From Flavobacteriales bacterium (lineage in GTDB: Bacteria > Bacteroidota > Bacteroidia > Flavobacteriales_D > Parvicellaceae), in NCBI GenBank assembly GCA_025210295.1, contig JAOASC010000017.1, positions 1 through 64,000 on the forward strand: a stretch of DNA of 64,000 nt. The letters run 5' to 3'. The notes beneath the pieces were generated by a model, which had not been told where the DNA came from, did not search any database, and saw nothing but the letters and a program-made list of their open reading frames with translations. Position 1 is the stretch's first letter. Each line of letters begins with the position of its first letter. Shown here piece by piece: positions 53,649 to 61,562 of the stretch. The translations under genes and the position numbers were made by a program.

Positions 53649-55292
53649 ATGAAAACGATAACAGTCATAAAAAATCAAAACTTATGGGATATAGCACTCC
53701 AAGAGTATGGTGATATTAGCGCCATATTCTATATTTTAAATGCCAACTCTTTGAATGTTGATAGTGAAATTGCTCCTGGGCAAAAGTTGAATATTCCTAA
53801 TATCAAAGCTATTGATGAACAGGTCGTTAATTACTTTAATGAAATTGGATATAAAACAGCTACTGGAAGCTTTATTTTTACTCCTGTAGTAATTCCACCA
53901 CCTCCACCAACTGGGGGAGACGGAGTTGCTAAAAATAGTGATAACAGTTATAGCGAAGTTGTTCCAACAGGAACAATACTAAATCTACCTGATTCTATCA
54001 TTACAATAAATAATCACCTATTAATTAATTTACCAGCTACCAATGATCTAAACATAGAGGTTGTGGATGACAATGACACCCCTATTGGAGAATTGACTAA
54101 TGGAAAAGTTTTAGTTTCTGAGAAATGGAAAAGAAATAATGAGTGGTTAGCATTAACAGATCCAGTTAATGAGGATAAGTTTGTTGGTTTGTTGGCTGTA
54201 TTTCCTGACGGAAGAAATGAATTAACCATGCGTTTCAGCGTTACAGGAGGTTATACTGTTGATTGGGGAGATGGTAACATTGTTAATTATAACAGCAATA
54301 CGAATGCTGTCCATACATACGATTATAACTTAATTAATAGTGCTACTTTAACAAGTGATGGCTATAAACAAGTTATAGTTACTGTAACGCCTACAATAAC
54401 AACTAACAATTTCACTTCATTATTTAGTTATAATTACAATACTGGTGTTATTGCTAATTGGTTAGATATTGTTTTTATAGCTCCAAATGTTGCACACGTT
54501 TATGCTGGAGGTAATAATGGTAAGATGTTTTTATTGGAAAGGTTTAGAATATTAGGAACAACACCAAGTGCTAACTTAAATAGTCTATTTAACTATAATC
54601 CAAATATTCGAGTTGTTGAATTAGACTGGACTAAACCAACTGTTTTGAATAATATGTTTTCATATTCGGGCATAAATAAGTTAGGAGACTTGAATATCAC
54701 TAACTCCAACACTTTACCTTATATAAATGCGGCACGAAATATTGAAAAAGTTGGTAACTTAACTTACACAGGACCAACTCTATATGTCTTTAGCGATTCC
54801 AGCATAAGAGAACTAGGTAATATAACAGCTGTTAATGCATCAAATGCAAACTCTTTTTCACAGAACAATTTTAGTCTATGTAAATTAGGGTTAGTCAATA
54901 TTCCAGCTTGTACAACTGCTACTAGAATGTTTATGAATAATTATGCATTGGAATCTATTGAGGTAATATCAACAGCATTATCTAATGCTCAATATATGTT
55001 TTTAGGTTGTAGAGCTATAAAAAGTATTGTTTTTAGTGATTTAGGTAACCTCACTGTTACTTCTCAAATGTTTGATAATTGCTACTCATTGTCTGAATTA
55101 AGAGTTCCTAATATCTCAGTATCTTTTAGTGTTGCTAACTGCAACCTAGATAGAACAGCCTTAATACAAATTTTCAATGATTTAGCAACAGTATCAGCAA
55201 CGATAACAATAACAGGAAATATTGGAGTATCAAATTTAACAGCTTCGGACTTATTAATAGCAACCAATAAAGGTTGGACAGTAACACAATAA
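53649..55292 (+). CDS. LysM - BspA/DUF285-like repeat fusion, probable tail tip or adhesin
   Basis: A 547-residue protein. Residues 2-50 form a LysM-like fold (TITVIKNQNLWDIALQEYGD, IAPGQKLNIPN), common in tail hub proteins of the gpX type. A proline linker (IPPPPPTGGDG) follows near residue 86. Residues about 190-547 contain PKD-like and then leucine-rich BspA/DUF285-type repeats (LYNFS-like MFLGCRAIKSIVFSDLGNL, MFDNCYSLSELRVPN). BspA repeats bind surfaces in other bacteria, so host attachment is a reasonable inference. Confidence 0.75.
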   Translation: MKTITVIKNQNLWDIALQEYGDISAIFYILNANSLNVDSEIAPGQKLNIPNIKAIDEQVVNYFNEIGYKTATGSFIFTPVVIPPPPPTGGDGVAKNSDNSYSEVVPTGTILNLPDSIITINNHLLINLPATNDLNIEVVDDNDTPIGELTNGKVLVSEKWKRNNEWLALTDPVNEDKFVGLLAVFPDGRNELTMRFSVTGGYTVDWGDGNIVNYNSNTNAVHTYDYNLINSATLTSDGYKQVIVTVTPTITTNNFTSLFSYNYNTGVIANWLDIVFIAPNVAHVYAGGNNGKMFLLERFRILGTTPSANLNSLFNYNPNIRVVELDWTKPTVLNNMFSYSGINKLGDLNITNSNTLPYINAARNIEKVGNLTYTGPTLYVFSDSSIRELGNITAVNASNANSFSQNNFSLCKLGLVNIPACTTATRMFMNNYALESIEVISTALSNAQYMFLGCRAIKSIVFSDLGNLTVTSQMFDNCYSLSELRVPNISVSFSVANCNLDRTALIQIFNDLATVSATITITGNIGVSNLTASDLLIATNKGWTVTQ

Positions 55293-55296
55293 AAAA

Positions 55297-56160
55297 ATGG
55301 CTAGATTAATTACAGAAATATACGATTCAATCATCACAGAAAAACAACAAATGTCTGAACTTTCTAACCTTCAGCCACAGATTGACAATTCACAAACATT
55401 GTTAAATGATTTAACTACAACTAGTAAAGTCGCTAATTGGAGGCTGTTCATTTGGTTGTTTGCTGTGGCAGCATGGGTACATGAAAATATTTTTGATAGA
55501 CATAAAGCAGAAATTGAAGAAAGGGTAAAAGCTGCAGTTACAGGCAATATACGATGGTATAGACAGGAATGCTTAAAGTTTCAATTTGGTGATACTTTAG
55601 CTTTTGTTGATCATAAATACCAATATCCAAGTATTAACACAACAAATCAAATTATACAACGAGCTGCGGTTTCAGAAGTTGGTTCACAATTGAGGATAAA
55701 AGTTGCCAAAATTGATGGTTCAGGAACTCCAGAGCCATTAACTGGCATCGAATTAGTTGCTTTTAATAACTACATCAATAAAATTAAATTTGCTGGTACT
55801 AATATTGCCGTTATTAGTTCAGACGCTGATGAAATTGAAATACACTATACTATCACTGTCAATCAACAGGTAATCTCAGGTTCAGGCGAATCTTTAATTG
55901 CTCCTGGTACTTATCCTGTTATTGATGTGATTAAAAATTACATTCAAAACCTACCTTTTGATGGTGTTTTAAATTTTACAAAGCTTACAGATGAAATTCA
56001 GAAGATAGAAGGTGTTATTGATCCTGTTTTTAATACAGCATTGGCTAGATACGGGGTTTTACCATTTCAAATCGTTCAAAACAACTATTATAGACCAAAT
56101 GCAGGACATTTAAAAGCTTCTGTCACTAACCCTTTGTCAACAACAATAACATATAAATAA
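55297..56160 (+). CDS. Baseplate J-like protein (Mu gp47-like)
   Basis: A 287-residue baseplate wedge protein. An N-terminal helical part (LSNLQPQIDNSQTLLNDL, WRLFIWLFAVAAWVHEN) precedes J-like beta segments and a C-terminal part with IQNLPFDGVLNFTKLTDEIQKIEGV. Order after gp46-like and before gp48-like genes agrees with Mu. It overlaps the next gene by one base. Confidence 0.75.
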   Translation: MARLITEIYDSIITEKQQMSELSNLQPQIDNSQTLLNDLTTTSKVANWRLFIWLFAVAAWVHENIFDRHKAEIEERVKAAVTGNIRWYRQECLKFQFGDTLAFVDHKYQYPSINTTNQIIQRAAVSEVGSQLRIKVAKIDGSGTPEPLTGIELVAFNNYINKIKFAGTNIAVISSDADEIEIHYTITVNQQVISGSGESLIAPGTYPVIDVIKNYIQNLPFDGVLNFTKLTDEIQKIEGVIDPVFNTALARYGVLPFQIVQNNYYRPNAGHLKASVTNPLSTTITYK

Positions 56161-56633
56161 TGCTAATAGATTTTAATAATTTAATTAATAAGTTGTTGCC
56201 TTTCTCAAAAAGAAAGGATAAAACAATAGCTTTTTTATACCTGATTTTACACCCAATAAAAGCTGTAAATATATTGTACAATCAATTTAAAGCAGATACT
56301 GATTATAAACTTATTTTTAATGGTCAAATTATCTATTTAGAACACTATCTAAATGATTTGTATGATAATACTCAAAGGAGAATTTACATACAAGATACTG
56401 CAAATTCTACCTATAACTACGTTTATAATAGCGCTGAATTATTACCACCTTTATTTGTTTATAATGCCAACGAAAATGTTCCTGTTTATTTAATAAACAA
56501 TGATGAAGCTGTAGAGAAGATAGACTTTATTGTATTTATCCCCTCTTCTGTGACTTTCAATGAAAAAGTAGTTAGAGAACAAATCGATTTTTATAAAGCA
56601 GCTGGTAAGAAATACAAAATAGAAACTTTTTAA
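56160..56633 (+). CDS. Baseplate protein of Mu gp48-like position
   Basis: A 157-residue protein with helical N-terminus (NLINKLLPFSKRKDKTIAFLYL) and strand-rich C-terminus. No motif is recognised; function rests on gene order between the J-like and fiber genes. Confidence 0.6.
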   Translation: MLIDFNNLINKLLPFSKRKDKTIAFLYLILHPIKAVNILYNQFKADTDYKLIFNGQIIYLEHYLNDLYDNTQRRIYIQDTANSTYNYVYNSAELLPPLFVYNANENVPVYLINNDEAVEKIDFIVFIPSSVTFNEKVVREQIDFYKAAGKKYKIETF

Positions 56634-56645
56634 TACAATAATAAG

Positions 56646-57389
56646 ATGAATATATTAGAAACAAACGTAAATGGTGGATATCCAATCGAATTGGACGACT
56701 TTAGATTCTTAGATAATATCTATCGTAATGGAATACACCAAGTGATTCGCTCTCTTGCTGATAATGCTATTTTAACAGGAGTTGAAAGAGGGGTGGATAT
56801 TAATAATAACGAAAAAATAAGCGAGGGTTGGGTTATATTAGATGGTGAAATAGGGTATCTACCTGAAACCATAGGCTTATCTGATAGTCAAGAATATGGA
56901 ATTGTTTCTGACAACTTTGATGATCCTAATGTGATTAAAGTAACGCAGGCTGGTCAAACAATTAAACCTCACAAAATCAGACGTTTTAAGATTGAACCTT
57001 ATCATCCTTCAATGGGAGATCACCGCAAGTTGTGGCAGTTAAAATCAGTTAAAAGTGTTTTGAAAGATGAGTTTGGATTATCAGGTAATACATTAACTAG
57101 AAGTTGGATAACTGAAACTCCTAGCTCTTTTGATTGGAATGGCACAACAAACAGGTATGAAGCTACCATAACTCATAATCAAACAGCTGGCGTTTTAGGA
57201 ATACAAGGAGTATCTATCTTGTTACATGAGTTAACAAGTGGACGACTTATGTCATTACCTAGCTCATTTAGCTGGGAATTAACGGATACAAATATTATCA
57301 TAATAGATAACTCTCCACAAGGTTCTAATGATGATTTTAGAGGGGCTATTCTTAATGGTGGCTTGAAAATTATTTTTGAATCTGTTTAA
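56646..57389 (+). CDS. Putative tail fiber or receptor-binding protein
   Basis: A 247-residue protein at the end of the tail operon. It begins MNILETNVNGGYPIELDDFRFL and has strand-rich, glycine- and serine-containing blocks (TNRYEATITHNQTAGVLGIQGVS quoted short: ATITHNQTAGVLGI). It is shorter than Mu fibers and lacks a chaperone partner. Receptor binding is inferred from position. Confidence 0.55.
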   Translation: MNILETNVNGGYPIELDDFRFLDNIYRNGIHQVIRSLADNAILTGVERGVDINNNEKISEGWVILDGEIGYLPETIGLSDSQEYGIVSDNFDDPNVIKVTQAGQTIKPHKIRRFKIEPYHPSMGDHRKLWQLKSVKSVLKDEFGLSGNTLTRSWITETPSSFDWNGTTNRYEATITHNQTAGVLGIQGVSILLHELTSGRLMSLPSSFSWELTDTNIIIIDNSPQGSNDDFRGAILNGGLKIIFESV

Positions 57390-57417
57390 AAGCAATTTAA
57401 ATACTAATAAATAAGTT

Positions 57418-58245
57418 ATGAATAATAAAAAGATGGATAGTGTGACAACTTCCAAAATCAAAACTCCAATCAGCTATTATGGAGGAAAACAAATGATGAT
57501 AAAAGATATTTTACCATTAATTCCTGAGCATGAAATTTATACTGAAGCCTTTTTTGGAGGAGGTGCTATTTTTTGGGCTAAACCCCCAAGTAAATGTGAA
57601 GTTATTAACGACGTTAATATGAATATCGTTAATTTTTATGAGGTTTTAAAACATAGTTATTTTGAACTTAGAAAAAAAATTGAAGCAACATTACATAGCA
57701 GAGAGACATACAAAAAGGCTTTGATAATTTATGAAAGTCCATGGCTTTTTGCTGAAGATGAAGTTTTAAGAGCTTGGGCTTTTTGGGTTGCAACAAATCA
57801 AGGTTTTTCAACTAAAATAGGAACATGGGGGTATGATAGAAATAAGAGAGCTCATACAATACAAAACAAAATAGATGCTTTCCAGGAATCATTAAGTGAA
57901 AGGCTTAGATATACTCAAATAGAACATAATAAAGCTCATAAAGTTATATTAAGCCGAGATAACGAAAAAGCTTTTCATTATGTTGATCCTCCATATATTG
58001 ATACTGATCAAGGTCATTATGGTGGTTATACTGAAGATCATTTTAAGAGAGATTTAGATGCTCTTACTCAAGTCAAAGGTAAGTTTTTGTTGAGTACATA
58101 TCCGTCAGATATATTAGATAAATATATTAAGGATAATGGATGGTATTCAAAAAAAATAGAAAAGACTTTATCTGCTTCTAATGGAGCAAAACTGACAAAA
58201 CGAAGAAAGAAGATTGAGCATTTAACCTCCAATTATCCTATTTAG
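57418..58245 (+). CDS. DNA adenine methyltransferase, D12 class (second of two)
   Basis: A 275-residue Dam-like enzyme, with the SAM motif YTEAFFGGGAIFW (about 41-53) and the catalytic DPPY in FHYVDPPYIDTD. The motif SYYGGKQMMIKDILPLIP at the start matches the family. It differs clearly from the first methylase at 33851. Its place at the right end recalls the DNA-modification gene mom of Mu, though the chemistry is different. An unusual hairpin begins 5 bp after its stop. Confidence 0.88.
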   Translation: MNNKKMDSVTTSKIKTPISYYGGKQMMIKDILPLIPEHEIYTEAFFGGGAIFWAKPPSKCEVINDVNMNIVNFYEVLKHSYFELRKKIEATLHSRETYKKALIIYESPWLFAEDEVLRAWAFWVATNQGFSTKIGTWGYDRNKRAHTIQNKIDAFQESLSERLRYTQIEHNKAHKVILSRDNEKAFHYVDPPYIDTDQGHYGGYTEDHFKRDLDALTQVKGKFLLSTYPSDILDKYIKDNGWYSKKIEKTLSASNGAKLTKRRKKIEHLTSNYPI

Positions 58246-58250
58246 GTAAA

Positions 58251-58366
58251 GTAGCCCCTAAGCAGCTGTCACACTTATAATAGATACATCCACTATCAAT
58301 TGCCTAAGCAATTGGCTTAGGGGCAATTCATTTTGTAGTGGATGTATGATGAAAGTGTGACACTAC
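58251..58366. other. 116-base imperfect palindrome with competing stems
   Basis: Nested arms pair as follows: 58251-58254 with 58363-58366 (GTAG/CTAC), 58267-58276 with 58353-58362 (10 bp), 58284-58295 with 58336-58347 (12 bp, ATACATCCACTA) and 58298-58309 with 58315-58328 (12 bp with a two-base bulge). A segment left out of this hairpin, GCCCCTAAGC (58254-58263), is perfectly complementary to 58315-58324 in the apical stem, so two structures exclude each other. No T run follows on either strand, so it is not an ordinary terminator. Confidence 0.75.
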
Positions 58367-58412
58367 AAAGATAATCTTTTTGTCTATAATTTATGTGTAT
58401 ATTGGAATTTTA

Positions 58413-58452
58413 AAGTACTTTTCGTTTTCTAATTCAAATACTTTTCGTTTTT
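58413..58452 (-). repeat. Direct repeat pair, candidate right-end MuA-binding sites
   Basis: AAGTACTTTTCGTTTTC (58413) and AAATACTTTTCGTTTTT (58436) are two near-identical 17-base copies 23 bp apart. On the minus strand they read AAAACGAAAAGTA, similar to the AAAAACGTA core of the left-end sites. Inverted sites at the two ends are expected of Mu-type phages. Confidence 0.5.
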
Positions 58453-58510
58453 CCGTATATATTAATTCAATAAATTTTCTTTTGCGTGTTTTTTGCCTGT
58501 TTTATAGGTA

Positions 58511-58542
58511 TAAAAAAAGGGCTATTTTCAATGAAAATGCCC
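58511..58542 (-). terminator. Terminator of the leftward five-gene cassette
   Basis: GGGC-ATTTTC pairs with GAAAAT-GCCC (one bulged T, 3-base loop) and on the minus strand is followed by a T7 run. It lies 14 bp past the stop of the last cassette gene. Confidence 0.88.
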
Positions 58543-58555
58543 TGTTCAAAACTTT

Positions 58556-58843
58556 TTAGAAATTACGCAAACTAATTCGATTCATTTCTAAAAATCTTAA
58601 AATACTTGATTTACTATATCTTATAATTTTACCAAACCGACTAAATTCAATTTTTAGTTCATCTCTTAATTGTTGTAACTTACCTTTGCTCTTTATTCCT
58701 AAAAGAGTTTTTGCTTCAGATTCACTTAACCACTCTTTGTCATTAAAATATTTTTCACTATTCTTAATGACTCTTATCGTTAACTCATCTATTAGCTTAT
58801 AAAACGTTTCTTTTTCTATTACGATTACTTCCACATATAACAC
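58556..58843 (-). CDS. HTH excisionase-like protein
   Basis: A 95-residue protein with an HTH_17/MerR-like region at about 40-92 (WLSESEAKTLLGIKSKGKLQQL, FSRFGKIIRYSKSSILRFLEMN). Such proteins in Bacteroidota mobile elements act as excisionases or regulators. It is the last gene of the cassette. No integrase is beside it. Confidence 0.7.
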   Translation of the reverse strand: MLYVEVIVIEKETFYKLIDELTIRVIKNSEKYFNDKEWLSESEAKTLLGIKSKGKLQQLRDELKIEFSRFGKIIRYSKSSILRFLEMNRISLRNF

Positions 58844-58864
58844 CTCCTTTTTAATTTATTTTTA

Positions 58865-59035
58865 TCAATTGACTTCTCTTAATGAGTTTATCAATTCTTT
58901 ACGTTTATAATAAATTCTTCCTCCTAGCTTATAGGCTTTTATTAGTTTATCGTAAGTCCAATTCTTAAGTGTACTTAGTGATATTGATAAAAACTCTGCT
59001 GCTTCTTTCCTTGTTAGTAATTCCTTATTTTCCAT
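58865..59035 (-). CDS. Small HTH_17 excisionase-family protein
   Basis: A 56-residue protein: LLTRKEAAEFLSISLSTLKNW then LGGRIYYKRKELINSL. This is the classic winged-helix excisionase-family pattern. It overlaps the upstream gene by 11 bp. A second HTH protein follows it, a pairing common in Bacteroidota mobile elements. Confidence 0.8.
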   Translation of the reverse strand: MENKELLTRKEAAEFLSISLSTLKNWTYDKLIKAYKLGGRIYYKRKELINSLREVN

Positions 59036-59678
59036 TTTCTTTTAGTTTTTCATCTATAAATTGTTCTACTGATTCTGTTATTGATGGATTTCTTGCTACC
59101 GTCAATCCTATTTTCATCGCATTATTAAAGACTTCCTCTCCAAATTCTTCTTTGGTGCTTTTTATTACCTTTAAAATCATTTTTGTTTCTTGATCGATAT
59201 TGTTATTGGTTGATTTATTAAAAGAACTTGAAATCATTGGAAATAAATCTCTTATTATTTTACTGCTTGAACTTTCTAAACCATTGACTTTTGTCTTTAA
59301 TTGCTGGATTTGTTTTTTCCGCTCTTTATTTTTTTTTATCAATCGTTTTAATTTTTCTTTTTTTCTATATTCTTTTATACTATCCTCTAACTCTTTTTCA
59401 TATTGCTCTTTAGATAAAAAGTCTTGATTATGTATTAATAGATATTTATCATTTAACCTTGACTTGCCATAATAGATTAACACCACTATTTCTCTGGAGC
59501 TTCCTAGCATAAAATCTTGATGATTATAAAAACGATATACTTCATTTGTTCTTGGGACGACTGATAATCCATCTATTCTTATTTCATAATCTCTAGGTGT
59601 ATTATGTTCTTTGAGTTTTTTCAGAGAATTATATATCATATCTAAATTATCAGAGTCATAGCTTAGCTTGGTAATCAT
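59025..59678 (-). CDS. Cassette protein with central coiled coil, unknown
   Basis: A 217-residue protein. Residues 1-95 look like a compact alpha/beta domain (YEIRIDGLSVVPRTNEVYRF, REIVVLIYYGKSRLNDKYLL). Residues 100-150 are a strongly charged coiled coil (KEKLKRLIKKNKERKKQIQQ) and the C-terminus is helical. I recognise no family. DNA binding or scaffold function is possible. Confidence 0.6.
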   Translation of the reverse strand: MITKLSYDSDNLDMIYNSLKKLKEHNTPRDYEIRIDGLSVVPRTNEVYRFYNHQDFMLGSSREIVVLIYYGKSRLNDKYLLIHNQDFLSKEQYEKELEDSIKEYRKKEKLKRLIKKNKERKKQIQQLKTKVNGLESSSSKIIRDLFPMISSSFNKSTNNNIDQETKMILKVIKSTKEEFGEEVFNNAMKIGLTVARNPSITESVEQFIDEKLKENGK

Positions 59679-59688
59679 AGTTGTTCAT

Positions 59689-60225
59689 TTAAAAGTTTGT
59701 AAAATCTAGCGTATCTTCAGAACCTTCTAGAGAGTTTTCTGTAGTTGGCTCTTTAGGTAATTCTTGTTTTTGGTTTATTGGTGATTTATCTATCTTTTTG
59801 GTTGTGGATTTGGTGTTTGAAGAACCTGACTCTTTATTTCTTTTTTTCTTTTCAACTTCTAAATACATAGCCGTTAGCCAATTGTCTTTCAAGTCATTTA
59901 ATCGTCCTTTTACTGTTAGAAGATTTTGATTTTCTTTTAAGTCTTTTGATTTTGCTATTCCATACGTCAAGGTTGATGCTCCCAACATTCTTAGCAAACC
60001 TGATTTATCACCTATATAGTGTCCTAACAATATGAGTAAGGGACCTATAAGCTTTGCTTTTTCACCACTTAATGCTCCCAATCCTGTACCTCCCGCTACA
60101 CTGGCTATATCTATGGTGCTTTTTAAAAGAGTGTGTTCTACTTGTCCTTTAGTTTCTTTTCGGTTGTATTCTTCCAGTAATTGACTAATTTTACTTTTGG
60201 AGGTATTTTTTTTCTTACGTTTCAT
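59689..60225 (-). CDS. Cassette protein with glycine-rich hydrophobic centre, unknown
   Basis: A 178-residue protein. A basic N-terminus (MKRKKKNTSKSKISQLLEEYN) precedes a small-residue, hydrophobic middle (TIDIASVAGGTGLGALSG, LIGPLLILLGHYIG, LLRMLGASTLTYGIA) and a charged, low-complexity tail. The middle could sit in a membrane. The pattern vaguely recalls membrane proteins of small tailless phages, but I cannot support that with a family match. Confidence 0.6.
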   Translation of the reverse strand: MKRKKKNTSKSKISQLLEEYNRKETKGQVEHTLLKSTIDIASVAGGTGLGALSGEKAKLIGPLLILLGHYIGDKSGLLRMLGASTLTYGIAKSKDLKENQNLLTVKGRLNDLKDNWLTAMYLEVEKKKRNKESGSSNTKSTTKKIDKSPINQKQELPKEPTTENSLEGSEDTLDFTNF

Positions 60226-60307
60226 AGTAGCTTTGATTTTATACTATGAATTACGCAAAGGTTTTTATAGTGGGTAAGTATTGGGTAGCCCGAAAAGTTA
60301 TAATTAA

Positions 60308-61177
60308 CTAATTATTTTGAAGGTTTTCTTTACAAATATCTATTTGTTGGTCAATTAACGCTACAACATTGGTTAACTGAACAGATTGAAAGTATGGTTT
60401 TATTAACTCTAAATTTTTAAGTAAATAACGGTCATTTGTCACCACTTGTGGGGCTGTTCGTAATGCTTTATATATATTGGTATTTTTCAGCTTTTCAAAT
60501 TCTTGAAATGGAACTCCCAAAATTAAATGATACAATGCTGCTTGTTTGGTTAAATCTACTGTTCCAATAGTTTTAAAGCCAAATGATTCTAATAAAAAAT
60601 ATAAGGCTAGAAGTTGTTGTTTTTGTGTAAACGTATAGCGATGCTCTTGTTTTTTTTCATCTTTTTTATTCACATTACTAGTACTAGTATTATATTTTGC
60701 ATGAAGTTGTTTTCCAGCAATGCTTATTGCCAATGCTCCCAAAATATTTTCATCAGATGAATCTAAAGCTTTTGTTTCTTGAATTATTATATCGTCAACA
60801 TCTATGTTGCTATCCAAAATTAAATCATAGTAATAATCAGATAACTGGATGGTATCATTTCCATTTTTAAACGCTATTAATTTCAACAATTCTCTTTGGG
60901 CTATATCTCTAATTTGTTGAAAATGTTGAAGTGTTTTTTCAAATGATGTTTGATTATCTAAGGCACTATAATGATAATACACAAACTTCAACTCTTTTAG
61001 CAGTAATGTATAATAAGGAGTTAACTCATTTTCTATAAAGAGAATACGTTGATAGTATTTTTTAGCATATGCTTTATTAGAGGCTTTTTTGACTTCTGCT
61101 TCATATCCTTTTTTCAATACTTCTTTATTGTATTGAATAAGCTCTTTAAATTCTTTTGTGTTTTTTACCATACCCAT
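60308..61177 (-). CDS. First cassette protein, helical, RteC-like regulator region possible
   Basis: A 289-residue, mostly helical protein. The C-terminal part (YTFTQKQQLLALYFLLESFG, TKQAALYHLILGVPFQEFEK) resembles a module found in regulators of Bacteroidota mobile elements. The N-terminal half is rich in lysine and tyrosine (KAYAKKYYQRILFIENEL). It heads the leftward cassette and lies about 90 bp from the four phased repeats. Start at 61177 or at the second Met (61171). Confidence 0.6.
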   Translation of the reverse strand: MGMVKNTKEFKELIQYNKEVLKKGYEAEVKKASNKAYAKKYYQRILFIENELTPYYTLLLKELKFVYYHYSALDNQTSFEKTLQHFQQIRDIAQRELLKLIAFKNGNDTIQLSDYYYDLILDSNIDVDDIIIQETKALDSSDENILGALAISIAGKQLHAKYNTSTSNVNKKDEKKQEHRYTFTQKQQLLALYFLLESFGFKTIGTVDLTKQAALYHLILGVPFQEFEKLKNTNIYKALRTAPQVVTNDRYLLKNLELIKPYFQSVQLTNVVALIDQQIDICKENLQNN

Positions 61178-61562
61178 ATAAAATATGAACGCATATGATA
61201 CAGCATTGGTTACAATTTGATTAAAATGACTTTCTTTACCTCTATTTACCCACTTTTACACCGTTTTAATCTGTATTAATCTGTTATGATGTGTTTTAAG
61301 ATGTTACCTTAACGATAAGGTCGAATAAAAAAACTCTAAAAACATAGAAAAAGATCAAAAAGAACTTATTTCACATAAAATAACTTTTTACTTACTTAGA
61401 TATAATTATTTTTGCTGAGTGATTATATATAAAATAAGTACAACTATATTGAGTTGACTCAAAATTTTTTAAAGTTAATAATAAATTCTATATCACTGTA
61501 ACCTATACAAAACCAAATAATTACCATTAGTAATAGATTAATAATTAAAACAAACCATATAA
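61178..61562. other. Gene-free divergent region
   Basis: 385 bases between the leftward cassette and the next rightward gene. It contains the four 10-bp repeats and hairpin at 61265-61320 and otherwise very AT-rich DNA with no coding signal. Promoters for both directions should lie here; no exact TAnnTTTG box stood out. Confidence 0.6.
61265..61320 (-). repeat. Four phased 10-bp repeats plus hairpin (iteron-like)
   Basis: TTTAATCTGT, ATTAATCTGT, TATGATGTGT and TTTAAGATGT are four directly adjacent 10-base units (61265-61304), one per helical turn. A perfect CCTTA-ACGA-TAAGG hairpin (61307-61320) follows at once. The arrangement suits a cooperative protein-binding site, such as an operator, recombination accessory site or replication origin. 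Confidence 0.6.

Larger units (their letters stand above)
24173..58510 (+). mobile_element. Mu-like transposable prophage (ends approximate)
   Basis: The order of repressor, Ner-like protein, MuA, MuB, DUF3164, GemA-like protein, terminase pair, DUF1320, portal/MuF, gpG, protease-scaffold, capsid, sheath, tube, tape measure, hub, spike, gp46-like, J-like, fiber and methylase identifies a Mu-type phage with a contractile tail. No tyrosine or serine integrase is present, which fits replicative transposition by MuA. No broken structural gene was seen, so it looks intact. The left end must lie left of 24402 and the right end right of 58245. I could not identify the 5-bp target duplication expected of Mu. 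Confidence 0.9.

Noticed and set aside
53649..57389. Diversity-generating retroelement acting on the tail adhesin, as known in a Bacteroides Mu-like phage
   Set aside because: No reverse transcriptase gene and no template/variable repeat pair were found in the window.
58251..58366. Long palindrome as a simple rho-independent terminator
   Set aside because: No T run follows the stem on either strand and the stem has multiple internal loops.
61307..61320. CCTTA-ACGA-TAAGG as a dif/XerCD recombination site
   Set aside because: The two arms and spacer do not match the usual 11-6-11 dif layout, and no Xer-dependent element genes are visible.
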